In this document: one piece after another, positions 48,104 through 57,372 of the stretch
How positions within the stretch are numbered: the stretch's first letter is position 1
Layout of the letters: every line of letters starts with the position of its first letter
Source of the DNA: Sphingomonadaceae bacterium
GTDB taxonomy: Bacteria > Pseudomonadota > Alphaproteobacteria > Sphingomonadales > Sphingomonadaceae
Direction: 5' to 3'
Assembly: GCA_947463325.1 (NCBI GenBank)
Contig: CANHQT010000002.1
Location: 1-64,000, forward strand
DNA: 64,000 bases
Position numbers and translations under genes: made by a program
The notes under the pieces: model-generated
What the model was told of the DNA's origin: nothing
Databases searched by the model: none
The model's input: only the letters and a program-made list of their open reading frames with translations

Positions 48104-49699
48104 ATGACCTATAGTGACGAAATCGCCGAGGCTGAGCGCCTGATCCGCTCCAAGAACGGCACTTGGGACGGCATTGGTGCCGAAGCGGTTGCGCGTATGC
48201 GCCTTCAGAACCGCTTCAACACCGGTCTCGACATCGCGCGCTACACCGCAAAGATCATGCGTGAGGATATGGCCGCCTATGATGCGGACGCCGGCCAATA
48301 CACGCAGAGCCTCGGCTGCTGGCACGGGTTCATCGCCCAGCAGAAGATGATCTCCATCAAGAAGCATTTCGGCTCGACCAAGCGCCGCTACCTCTATCTC
48401 TCGGGCTGGATGGTCGCCGCGCTGCGCAGCGACTTCGGCCCGCTGCCCGATCAGTCGATGCATGAAAAGACCAGCGTGCCCGCGCTGATCGAGGAATTGT
48501 ACACGTTCCTCAAGCAGGCCGACGCCCGCGAACTGGGCATGATGTTCCGCGATCTTGATGCCGCGCGCGACGCAGGCGATGAGGTCAAGGCCAAGGCGAT
48601 CCAGCACCAGATCGACACATATGAAACCCATGTCGTTCCGATCATCGCGGATATCGACGCCGGTTTCGGCAATGCCGAGGCGACCTATTTGCTCGCCAAA
48701 AAGATGATCGAGGCTGGCGCCTGCGCGCTCCAGATCGAAAATCAGGTGTCGGACGAAAAGCAGTGCGGCCACCAGGACGGCAAGGTCACGGTGCCGCATG
48801 AGGACTTCCTCGCCAAGGTGCGCGCCTGCCGTTACGCCTTCCTCGAACTGGGTGTGGAGGATGGCATCATCGTCACCCGCACCGACAGCCTCGGCGCCGG
48901 TCTCACCAAGCAGATCGCCTATTCCAAGGAACCGGGCGACATTGGCGACCAGTACAACAGCTTCCTCGATTGCGAGGAGATTGACCCCGCGACCGCGCGC
49001 AATGGCGATGTCGTCCTCAACCGCGGCGGTAAGCTGCTGCGGCCGAAGCGGCTTCCTTCCAACCTCTTCCAGTTCCGCGAAGGGACGGGGGCGGACCGCT
49101 GCGTGCTCGATTGCATCACCAGCCTGCAGAACGGTGCCGACCTGCTCTGGATCGAAACGGAAAAGCCGCACATCGAACAGATCGCTTCGATGGTTGACCG
49201 CATCCGTGAGGTCGTGCCGAACGCGAAGCTCGTCTACAATAACTCGCCTAGCTTCAACTGGACGCTGAACTTCCGCCAGCAGGTGTTCGATGCTTGGAAA
49301 GAAGCCGGTCGCGACGTTGCAGACTATGACCGCACCAAGCTGATGAGCGTCGATTATGACGGCACGGATCTGGCGATCGAGGCTGATGAGAAGATCCGCA
49401 CCTTCCAGCGTGACGCCGCGGCCCGCGCCGGCATCTTCCATCACCTCATTACCTTGCCGACCTATCACACGGCGGCGCTGTCGACCGACAATCTCGCCAA
49501 GGAATATTTCGGCGATGCGGGCATGCTGGGCTACGTCAAGAACGTCCAGCGCGCCGAAATCCGTCAGGGTATCGCCTGCGTGAAGCACCAGAATATGTCG
49601 GGTTCCGACATCGGTGACGATCACAAGGAATATTTCGCCGGAGAAGCTGCGTTGAAGGCCGGCGGTGCCCACAACACGATGAACCAGTTCGCTGCCTGA
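48104..49699 (+). CDS. aceA: isocitrate lyase
   Basis: QKMISIKKHFGSTKRRYLYLSGWMVAA, IADIDAGFGNAEATYLLAKKMIEAGACALQIENQVSDEKQCGHQDGKV. Confidence 0.95.
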   Translation: MTYSDEIAEAERLIRSKNGTWDGIGAEAVARMRLQNRFNTGLDIARYTAKIMREDMAAYDADAGQYTQSLGCWHGFIAQQKMISIKKHFGSTKRRYLYLSGWMVAALRSDFGPLPDQSMHEKTSVPALIEELYTFLKQADARELGMMFRDLDAARDAGDEVKAKAIQHQIDTYETHVVPIIADIDAGFGNAEATYLLAKKMIEAGACALQIENQVSDEKQCGHQDGKVTVPHEDFLAKVRACRYAFLELGVEDGIIVTRTDSLGAGLTKQIAYSKEPGDIGDQYNSFLDCEEIDPATARNGDVVLNRGGKLLRPKRLPSNLFQFREGTGADRCVLDCITSLQNGADLLWIETEKPHIEQIASMVDRIREVVPNAKLVYNNSPSFNWTLNFRQQVFDAWKEAGRDVADYDRTKLMSVDYDGTDLAIEADEKIRTFQRDAAARAGIFHHLITLPTYHTAALSTDNLAKEYFGDAGMLGYVKNVQRAEIRQGIACVKHQNMSGSDIGDDHKEYFAGEAALKAGGAHNTMNQFAA

Positions 49700-49767
49700 C
49701 GGCAGCTTCGGGAACCAGTTCGCGGGCTGAGTCCCAGTCCGCCGCCCCTCTTTCCTGGGGAGGAAAG

Positions 49768-49805
49768 CAAGCCCGTCGCAGGAGCAATCCCGCGGCGGGC
49801 TTTTC
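49768..49805 (+). terminator. Rho-independent terminator after aceA
   Basis: AAGCCCGTCGC-loop-GCGGCGGGCTTTTCG. Confidence 0.75.
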
Positions 49806-49873
49806 GTTGCGCCAAAGCGCCGCCCGCGACATAAACGAACAGTCTCGGAATTGATTCTTGCCGGAGGATTTCC

Positions 49874-50821
49874 GTGACCCTTGGCCTATTGCAGGTTTTC
49901 CTCCCCCTTGTTGCCATTCTCTGGCTTGCTTTCGGCAGGCCGCTCACCGGAATCGACTTTGCCCTGCGCGTGATCGCTGCGGCCGCATTGCTGGTGGCCT
50001 CGGCGGCGGCGGGCCTGTGGCTGGCGCTTCCTCGGGCCATCGTGCTGCCGCTCGGTCTATTGCTGCTGGTCGCGCTGCTGGTCGCTCTGCGGGCTCTGAC
50101 ACGTCAGAACGAACCGCCGGCGATTGGCCCCATCGCTTGGGCAGGGCGCGGGGTCACGGCGGTTGCGGCAGTGGTGGGCCTGTGGTTTGCCGGATCCGCC
50201 TTTGCTGGTCGCAGCCCGCCCGCCCAGCCGGTTGATCTCGGCTTTCCCTTTATGGAAGGCCGCTATCTTGTGACTGCCGGGGGTGCGACGGCGCTCATCA
50301 ATCCGCATCTCTTGTCACAGGACCCTGCCAATCCCGAATGGCGCGGGCAGAGCGATGGTGTCGACCTTGTCCGCGTCGACACGCTCGGGTTCCGAACGGT
50401 CGATAGGGTGCCTTTCTCCTTGCCCGAACAGCCGGAAGCCTATCGCATCTTTGGCACGACTGTTGTCGCACCATGCAGCGGGCGCGTGGAGCAAACGGAA
50501 AACCTGCTCCCCGATATGCCGGTGCCAGTGCGCGATACGGACTATCCGCTCGGTAATCATGTGGTGCTGCGCTGCGGCGCGCTGATCATTTTGTTGTCGC
50601 ATCTGCAGCAAGGTTCGGTGACGATCTCGCCGGGCACGGTGGTGCGCAAGGGCGATCCTTTGGCCAAAGCGGGGAACAGCGGGGACAGTGCTGAACCCCA
50701 CCTCCACATCCATGCGCAGCGCCCGGCCGCGCCAGGCCAGCCGCTGCTGTCCGGTGAACCGGTGCCGATCCGCCTGATCGGCGAATATCCGGTACGCAAC
50801 CTGCACTATGATGTGCGCTAG
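49874..50821 (+). CDS. M23-family metallopeptidase with N-terminal membrane segments
   Basis: GNHVVLRCGALIILLSHLQQGSVTISPGTVVRKGDPLAKAGNSGDSAEPHLHIHAQ. Confidence 0.88.
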   Translation: MTLGLLQVFLPLVAILWLAFGRPLTGIDFALRVIAAAALLVASAAAGLWLALPRAIVLPLGLLLLVALLVALRALTRQNEPPAIGPIAWAGRGVTAVAAVVGLWFAGSAFAGRSPPAQPVDLGFPFMEGRYLVTAGGATALINPHLLSQDPANPEWRGQSDGVDLVRVDTLGFRTVDRVPFSLPEQPEAYRIFGTTVVAPCSGRVEQTENLLPDMPVPVRDTDYPLGNHVVLRCGALIILLSHLQQGSVTISPGTVVRKGDPLAKAGNSGDSAEPHLHIHAQRPAAPGQPLLSGEPVPIRLIGEYPVRNLHYDVR

Positions 50822-51438
50822 GCTTCGTCAGGCGTAACGGTAAAGGCGGCCCTTGCTGCAAAGCTGCGTTGGATAACGGTCAGCAGACACAGCACCGCAT
50901 AGCCATAAGCGATGGTGGCAAACCAGTCCGGCCACAGGCACATCGCGATGAATACCGCGATCGTTTCTGCGCCTTCGGCAAGGCCGGTGTTGTAGAAAAA
51001 GCTTTTGCGGCCATGCGCTGCCGTCTCGATTCCGCGCTTGGCGGCGAGGGTGGCAAAGGCGAGGAAGCTGATGCCGGTCAGCGTGAAGCTCGCCAGCAGT
51101 AGGGCGGCGGGCAGGGCATTAGCCGGATCAGCCAGTGCAAAGCCTAGCGGCACGCTGACATAGAAGATGAAATCGGCGACGATATCGAGATAGCCGCCGA
51201 AATCAGTCAGGCCTCTGGCGCGGGCCACTGCCCCGTCGAGCCCGTCCAGCAGCCGGTTGGCGATGATCAGGGCGAGTGCCAGCGCGAACCCACCGTCAGC
51301 GAGCGCCGCGCCTGCAGCGAGGCCCAGCATCATGCCGGTCAGCGTCACCACATCGGCGCTGATACCCCATGCCGCCAACCGTCGGCCGGCCGCGTTGAGC
51401 GGAGGATCGATCAGCGGCCTCAGCTTTGCGTCGAACAT
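50818..51438 (-). CDS. CDP-alcohol phosphatidyltransferase family protein
   Basis: ANRLLDGLDGAVARARGLTDFGGYLDIVADFIFYVSVPLGF. Confidence 0.92.
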   Translation of the reverse strand: MFDAKLRPLIDPPLNAAGRRLAAWGISADVVTLTGMMLGLAAGAALADGGFALALALIIANRLLDGLDGAVARARGLTDFGGYLDIVADFIFYVSVPLGFALADPANALPAALLLASFTLTGISFLAFATLAAKRGIETAAHGRKSFFYNTGLAEGAETIAVFIAMCLWPDWFATIAYGYAVLCLLTVIQRSFAARAAFTVTPDEA

Positions 51439-51451
51439 CCCGCCCGCTCCG

Positions 51452-52720
51452 TCAGACTGGCGTGACCAACCCGATGACCGCACCGGTCATCAGGGAAGCA
51501 AGATTACCGCCGACCCAGCTTTTCATGCCCAATTGGGCCGCCTCGCTGCGCCGCTCGGGTGAGAGCGCCGCGATGGTCGAAACGATCAGGCCGACACTCG
51601 CCAGATTGGCGAAACCGCACAGCGCATAGGTGATGATCAGCAGGCTGCGCGCATCAAATGTCCCTGCCGGCAGTGCGGCAAGATCGAGATAGGCGACATA
51701 TTCATTGAGGATCGCCTTGGTGCCCATCAGCGCACCTGCTGCCGGCGCATCGCCCCAGGGCACACCGATGGCCCACATCAGCGGGGCGAATGCCCAGCCG
51801 AACAGGCGGCGCAGTGTCAGCGGCGCGCCATCGACCAGCGGTGCGAGAGCCAGCATCTGATCGACCAGATTGACCAGCGCAAAGACGACGATGATCACAC
51901 CGATCACCGCCAGCACCAGCTGCACACCCTCCATCGTGCCCCTGATGATCGCGTCGAAGCTGCCTTCATAGGCAAGATCCGGTTCGACTGCCTCCTGCGC
52001 TCCCTCGCCGTTCCACGGCACCATCAGCCGCGCGATGAGGAGCGCGGCGGGAAGCGAAATCAGCGAAGTAACAATCATGTGACCGACCGCATTGGGGACG
52101 GTTTCGGACAGGGTGGTCGCATAAAGCACCAGCACTGCGCCGGAAATGGTTGCCATGATCACGGTCATCACAGCGAATAGCTCGCCACGGCTCATCCGCG
52201 CGAACCAGGCGCGCAGCACCAGCGGGGATTCCACCACCCCGAGGAAGAATGTCGCCCCCGCGCCGAGGCCGACCACCCCGCTTACCCCCAATGTCCGGCG
52301 CAGGGCCCAGGATAGGCCGCGCACCATCGCCTTGAGTACGCCCCAGTGCCACAGCAGCGCCGACAGCGCGGAAAAGACGATGATCAGTGGCAGGATCTGA
52401 AAGGCGATGATGACCGGTTCCTGCGCGCCTTCGCGCAGCACAAAGGGGGTGGGTGCGCCGCCGGTGTAGCCGAACATATAGGATGATCCGACCAGCGTTG
52501 CCCGCTCGATCGCGGCGACACCCTGATTGGCGAAGCCGACCAGATGCCAGATCGCCGGCACCTGCGTTACCACTGCCGCCAGCGCGAGCTGGAGCAGCAA
52601 CGCGCCAGCTATCCATTTCCAGCCCGGCCGGACGCCCCGCGCTTCGGACAGGCCCCAAGCGATCATCAGCAGGAGCGCGATCCCGATCAGCCCCTGCACC
52701 TGTTGCATCACTGCAATCAT
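51452..52720 (-). CDS. concentrative nucleoside transporter (NupC-like)
   Basis: GVVESPLVLRAWFARMSRGELFAVMTVIMATISGAVLVLYA; GTKAILNEYVAYLDLA; YALCGFANLASVGLIV. Confidence 0.92.
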   Translation of the reverse strand: MIAVMQQVQGLIGIALLLMIAWGLSEARGVRPGWKWIAGALLLQLALAAVVTQVPAIWHLVGFANQGVAAIERATLVGSSYMFGYTGGAPTPFVLREGAQEPVIIAFQILPLIIVFSALSALLWHWGVLKAMVRGLSWALRRTLGVSGVVGLGAGATFFLGVVESPLVLRAWFARMSRGELFAVMTVIMATISGAVLVLYATTLSETVPNAVGHMIVTSLISLPAALLIARLMVPWNGEGAQEAVEPDLAYEGSFDAIIRGTMEGVQLVLAVIGVIIVVFALVNLVDQMLALAPLVDGAPLTLRRLFGWAFAPLMWAIGVPWGDAPAAGALMGTKAILNEYVAYLDLAALPAGTFDARSLLIITYALCGFANLASVGLIVSTIAALSPERRSEAAQLGMKSWVGGNLASLMTGAVIGLVTPV

Positions 52721-52726
52721 CCCAGC

Positions 52727-54877
52727 CTAGCCCCGCCGCCAGTCGTGATAGCGTTCCACCCAGCGCAGCAGCGCTTCGGGTTTCCTCGCCTTCTTCCACT
52801 CGCCAGCCGCATATTTGTTGGCCTCTGCCATGGTGGGATAACTGTGGATGGTGCCGAGAATCTTGTTGAGGCCAATGCCCTGTTTCATCGCCAGCACATA
52901 TTCGGCGATGATCTCGCCCGCATGTTCGCCGGCGATGGTGACGCCGAGGATGCGATCCTTGCCCGGCGCGGTCAGCACTTTCACGAAGCCCGTGCGCGCG
53001 CTTTCGGTCACCGCCCGGTCGAGATGGTCGAGCGCGAAGCGCGTCACCTCATGCGCGATGCCCTTTTCCAGCGCTTCCTGCTCGTTCAGCCCCACGCGCG
53101 CGATTTCCGGATCGAGGAAGGTGACAGCGGGGATCACGCGGTAATCCGCCTTGAACCGACGGAACTGGCCGAACAGCGCATTGACGCTGGCGTACCAGGC
53201 CTGATGCGCCGCAACATGGGTATATTGATAGGGCCCGGCGACATCACCGCAGGCATAGATATTGGGATAAAGCGTGGCGAGATAGGCGTCCGTCTCCACT
53301 GTCCGTCCGGTGGCGATGCCCAGTTGCTCAAGGCCATATCCGCTGAGCCGCGCCTTGCGCCCGACCGCGACGATCAGCGCGTCATAGCTGATTGCCCGCT
53401 CGCCATCGGCAGTCGTCACGATAATGCGTTTGCCTGCCGCGCCACTTTCGCAGCGCAGCGCTGTCGCGCCGGTCAGCACGGTCACCCCGCTTGCGGTCAG
53501 CGCCTCCGCGGCGAGGGCGGAAACATCCGCATCCTCGCGCGGCAGCAGCCGTTCGCCCTGCTCGATCTGCGTTACCTCGGCGCCGAGCCGTGCAAAGGCC
53601 TGACCCAGTTCACAGCCGATCGGCCCGCCGCCAAGCACCGCGATGCGCCGCGGCATAGCGTCCATCTCCGCGAACGTCTCCCACAGCGTGTCGCTGGTGA
53701 CATAGCCGACCTCTTCCAGCCCCGGCAGGTCGGGAACGATCGGCGCTGCACCCGCCGCAATGATGATACTGCGCGTCGTCAGCCGCTGTGTGCCGCCGCC
53801 TTCAGCCGCGATCTCGACCGTCCAGGGGTCGATGATCGTCGCATAGCCTTTCACCACATCGACGCCCATGCCGGTGTAGCGCTCGACACTGTCGGCAGGC
53901 TCGATCGTTCTGATGATGTCATGCACCCGCGCCATCACGGCGCGGAATGAAAAGCCGGGCTCGGTGCCCGTCAGCCCATAGGCATCGGCATTACGCATCT
54001 GGTGGGCCAGCTTGGCCGATTTGATCAGCGCCTTGGATGGCACACAGCCATAGTTGAGGCAGTCGCCGCCCATCTTGGATGCTTCGACCAGCGTCACCCT
54101 GGCCTTCACTGTCGCCGCAATATAGCTGGAAACGAGGCCGGCCGCGCCCGCACCGATCACCACCAGATTGCGGTCGAACCGCTTCGGCTTCGTCCAGCGC
54201 GCATAGGCCCGGCGGCGCTTCAGCGCATTCATGATGCCGCGCCCCACCCAGGGTAGCAGACCCAATGCCGCGAACGACAGCAGCAGCGCAGGCGATGCAA
54301 TGTCGGACAGGTTGTCGATCCGCGCGAGCTGAGTTCCGGCATTCACATAGACGATGGTGCCGAGCAACATGCCGACCTGGCTGACCCAATAATAGGTCGC
54401 CGTCCTGATCGGGGTCAGCCCCATCAGCAGGTTGACGAGGAAGAAGGGGAAGACCGGCACCAACCTCAGGGAAAAGAGGTAGAAGGCCCCGTCGCGTTCG
54501 ACCCCTTCGTTGATCGCTTTCAGCCGGTCCCCAAATTTAGCCTGCACCCAGTCATGCAGCACCGTCCGGCTGGCAAGGAAGGCGAGTGTCGCCCCGATCG
54601 AGGAGGCGAAGGAGACAATGATTGTTCCCGTCACCAGCCCGAAGATCGCGCCCGCGGCCAGCGTCATGATCGCCGCACCCGGCAGCGACAGCGCAGTCAC
54701 AGCGATATAAACGAGGAAAAACAAGGCAATGACCAGCAAGGGGTTCGCCGCATAGCCTTCCGCAATCGCCGCCTGCTGCGCCTTCAGTGCATCCAGCGTC
54801 AGATACTGGCCGAGATCGAACAGGAAGAATGCGGCGATGGCGACCGCGAACAGCGTAATGATCAACAGACGGGGCAT
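52727..54877 (-). CDS. TVP38/VTT membrane domain fused to a mercuric reductase-like FAD pyridine nucleotide-disulfide oxidoreductase
   Basis: N-term PGAAIMTLAAGAIFGLVTGTIIVSFASSIGATLAF...; C-term NLVVIGAGAAGLVSSYIAATVKARVTLVEASKMGGDCLNYGCVPSKALIKSA. Confidence 0.93.
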   Translation of the reverse strand: MPRLLIITLFAVAIAAFFLFDLGQYLTLDALKAQQAAIAEGYAANPLLVIALFFLVYIAVTALSLPGAAIMTLAAGAIFGLVTGTIIVSFASSIGATLAFLASRTVLHDWVQAKFGDRLKAINEGVERDGAFYLFSLRLVPVFPFFLVNLLMGLTPIRTATYYWVSQVGMLLGTIVYVNAGTQLARIDNLSDIASPALLLSFAALGLLPWVGRGIMNALKRRRAYARWTKPKRFDRNLVVIGAGAAGLVSSYIAATVKARVTLVEASKMGGDCLNYGCVPSKALIKSAKLAHQMRNADAYGLTGTEPGFSFRAVMARVHDIIRTIEPADSVERYTGMGVDVVKGYATIIDPWTVEIAAEGGGTQRLTTRSIIIAAGAAPIVPDLPGLEEVGYVTSDTLWETFAEMDAMPRRIAVLGGGPIGCELGQAFARLGAEVTQIEQGERLLPREDADVSALAAEALTASGVTVLTGATALRCESGAAGKRIIVTTADGERAISYDALIVAVGRKARLSGYGLEQLGIATGRTVETDAYLATLYPNIYACGDVAGPYQYTHVAAHQAWYASVNALFGQFRRFKADYRVIPAVTFLDPEIARVGLNEQEALEKGIAHEVTRFALDHLDRAVTESARTGFVKVLTAPGKDRILGVTIAGEHAGEIIAEYVLAMKQGIGLNKILGTIHSYPTMAEANKYAAGEWKKARKPEALLRWVERYHDWRRG

Positions 54878-54967
54878 GCAGCTTTTCCGCTATCCTTTTC
54901 GCGGGTGGTCGGGCGCTTGTCGCAGTCTGGGGGGATAAGGCAAGGGCCGCTGGCCCCTGCGCCAGCT

Positions 54968-55909
54968 CTATCGGCCGGCCAGCACCGCACGATAATGGTC
55001 GAACAACGTTTCGCTCCCCGTCTCCGGCGTGCCCGCCGCATCATATTCGCCGCGAACCGGGTCGAAGAGGAGCATGGATTCGGTCGCGTAATAATGGCCG
55101 ATCCGGGCATATTCGGCCTTCGCGGAGAGGGGCGGCACCAACCGCGCCAGCAGGCCCAGCACCCGCGCCACCGCCAGCAACAGCCCCGGCGGCACGCTCT
55201 TGAACTGCGGGCGTTGCCCGGTCATCGCGAACAAGGCCTCGCCCTGCTCGCGCGGGGTGATGGCAGGGCCGGGTCCTCCGATAGGCAGGATACGGTCCCA
55301 TTTGGCGGGGTCAGAAAGGCAGGAGGCGAGAGTGGCGGCAAGGTCCGCATCGCTGATCGGCTTGCACGCCGTCAACCGCCCGTCCCCGAACAGCAGATAG
55401 GGCTTTCCGCTGCGCACCCGCGCAATCTGCCCGGACAATGATTTGAAGAATGCCGTCGGCCGCACGATCGAATGGCGCATGCCGGACGTGGTGAGGGCAG
55501 CCTCAAACGCCAGCTTGGCATGCTGAAAGGCAAGCCGCGGTCGCTGCACACAGATGGCGGACAGCAGCACAAAATGCTGCGCGCCTGCGCCCTGCGCTGC
55601 CGCCAGCAGGTTCATATTCGCCTGATAATCGACCGCCCAGGCATCTGCCGCCACCCCGGTCCGCGATGCGATGCACGAAATGACGGCTTCCGCCCGCATG
55701 TCCCGCATGATTGCGTAAAGCGCATCCGCATCAGCCAGATCGACCGACCGCACCTCGGTTCCGTCCAAAGCCAGTCCAGAGCCCGACCGCGCCAGCGCCG
55801 TAACCCGATGCCCCGCCGCGATCAGCGCCGCCACGGTCGCGCTGCCAATCGTGCCGGATGCCCCCGCGACGATGACGTGCATGGGGGATGAAGTTGGGGC
55901 AGGCGTCAT
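54968..55909 (-). CDS. NAD(P)H-binding (atypical SDR) protein
   Basis: VIVAGASGTIGSATVAALIAAGHRVTALARSGSG. Confidence 0.88.
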   Translation of the reverse strand: MTPAPTSSPMHVIVAGASGTIGSATVAALIAAGHRVTALARSGSGLALDGTEVRSVDLADADALYAIMRDMRAEAVISCIASRTGVAADAWAVDYQANMNLLAAAQGAGAQHFVLLSAICVQRPRLAFQHAKLAFEAALTTSGMRHSIVRPTAFFKSLSGQIARVRSGKPYLLFGDGRLTACKPISDADLAATLASCLSDPAKWDRILPIGGPGPAITPREQGEALFAMTGQRPQFKSVPPGLLLAVARVLGLLARLVPPLSAKAEYARIGHYYATESMLLFDPVRGEYDAAGTPETGSETLFDHYRAVLAGR

Positions 55910-55958
55910 GCCGCCAGCGTATCAAGCGACAGCCTGGTCGCAAAGAGCAGTCATGTCT

Positions 55959-56011
55959 GGAAAACTGGAGCGGGCGAAGGGATTCGAACCCTCGACCCCA
56001 ACCTTGGCAAG
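55959..56011. repeat. left copy of 53-bp exact direct repeat (tRNA-Gly 3' half plus 7 nt)
   Basis: GGAAAACTGGAGCGGGCGAAGGGATTCGAACCCTCGACCCCAACCTTGGCAAG identical to 57063-57115. Confidence 0.95.
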
Positions 56012-56308
56012 TGACGGGGCGACAAGAAGCGACTTTTTTAACGTCTATTTTTAGACCTTATATAAATCCGTTTATGATCAATTTACGACGTTCGCCCTGT
56101 GCAGCCCCAGCAGACCCCAATTTGCAGCGCAGGAATTTTGTAGATTTTCGGTTGGAAAATTTTCTGAGTTTCCTCGGGGGTCTTAATGAAAACACATCCC
56201 GCCTAAACCTCGGTTACCGAAAGGCGAAAAGGGGACCCGTTTTGCCGCCATGCTTGACGGGCACCGTTGGCGCAGTAACGATTGTTCGAATTGATTAGGG
56301 GGTTGATT

Positions 56309-56704
56309 ATGAAGGTGAAGTTGTCGGTTTCCGTTGTTGCAGCATGTTCGGTTTTTGCGCTGGCAATGCCGACTGCGGCAAATGCCAGACCAGCAAGGTG
56401 CGAGATCGCAATGGTAGGATGGATGGGTCCCGACAGATATGTTGGTCCTTGTGATTTTGTGCCGGGAAGCAACGGATCATTTACATTGCGAGGACCCGAG
56501 GGAGGGTCCCTGATTGAATTCGTCGAAAGAGTACAAGTAGAGATCTTGAGACCAGGAGTCGCTCGCGCTCAAACTTTCGGTTTCCGTAACAGTGCAGATG
56601 CCTCGAACGAAGATCGAGGTAACTTGGGTCCATGGATTGTCCGTCGAGATACTAGAAATCCTGCGTGCTGGATTGGTGAGGATGTTAGGATTTGTGCTTT
56701 CTGA
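56309..56704 (+). CDS. small secreted protein of unknown function
   Basis: MKVKLSVSVVAACSVFALAMPTAANA signal peptide; mature RPARCEIAMVGWMGPDRYVGPCDF...CWIGEDVRICAF with 4 Cys. Confidence 0.7.
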   Translation: MKVKLSVSVVAACSVFALAMPTAANARPARCEIAMVGWMGPDRYVGPCDFVPGSNGSFTLRGPEGGSLIEFVERVQVEILRPGVARAQTFGFRNSADASNEDRGNLGPWIVRRDTRNPACWIGEDVRICAF

Positions 56705-56789
56705 CAGTTTGCGGAGTGACTGACTCATCGGCCACCAGCGTAGCATTGTACGACTTGCCTCGGTTTAGTGGCCCATCGCTCCAAAACAG

Positions 56790-56965
56790 GTCATACTCTC
56801 CACCGTCACCCTTCGAACGGTGGAGAGTGACACACCAAACGGTTGGCGGTTGCCCGCATCGGCACGCCCTCGTCCAGCAAGGTCAGGATCGCCCCACGGT
56901 CAACCGACTTGGGGCGACCTTTGTATCGACCCTTCGGTTTCGAGGGGGTCTCAGCAGCGTCCAAG
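56790..56965 (-). pseudogene. frameshifted C-terminal fragment of a serine resolvase
   Basis: Manual translation: LDAAETPSKPKGRYKGRPKSVDRGAILTLLDEGVPMRATANR then, in another frame, FGVSLSTVRRV (HTH). Confidence 0.6.
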
Positions 56966-57062
56966 ACACGGCCTCACAACCGACTAAACCGTTTATGGTC
57001 CGTCCATAGGTTTTTTGGAGGTCGCAGCGAAAGGAGTATCTTGCAACGCGCTATTTTCACTA

Positions 57063-57115
57063 GGAAAACTGGAGCGGGCGAAGGGATTCGAACCCTCGAC
57101 CCCAACCTTGGCAAG
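57063..57115. repeat. right copy of the 53-bp exact direct repeat
   Basis: Identical to 55959-56011. Confidence 0.95.
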
Positions 57116-57144
57116 GTTGTGCTCTACCCCTGAGCTACGCCCGC
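57070..57144 (-). tRNA. tRNA-Gly(GCC) with encoded CCA
   Basis: GCGGGCG TA GCTC AGGGGTA GAGC A CAACC TTGCCAA GGTTG GGGTC GAGGG TTCGAAT CCCTT CGCCCGC T CCA (75 nt). Confidence 0.95.
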
Positions 57145-57372
57145 TCTGGCGTGTCGGAAAGACGGAAGGGAAAGCCTCCGCCGGGGACAGGAGCGGGCCA
57201 ATAGCCGCGATGCCGGGGGGCGGCAAGGGGGAAAATGCGGCGATCCGCCCCCTCTTGCGAAAGCGTGCCCCGCCATGCGCTAAGGGTTTGCACAAGGCCG
57301 CCCAACCACCATATTGCAACTGGGCCGGCGCGCACGGGCGCCGATGTATAGCTATGGGGAAGGGACAGGCAC

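Noticed and set aside
55888-56298. 136-aa ORF containing GRRDSNPRPQP, plus similar ORFs at 56843-57133 and 57015-57581
   Set aside because: Read-through of the tRNA-Gly repeat (RDSNPRP is a typical spurious tRNA antisense peptide); the last also runs out of frame through ybbN.
55959-57144. Possibility that the 55959 copy is a second functional tRNA-Gly
   Set aside because: It stops after the anticodon region (…CCTTGGCAAG then unrelated TGACGG); the D arm and 5' acceptor strand are absent.
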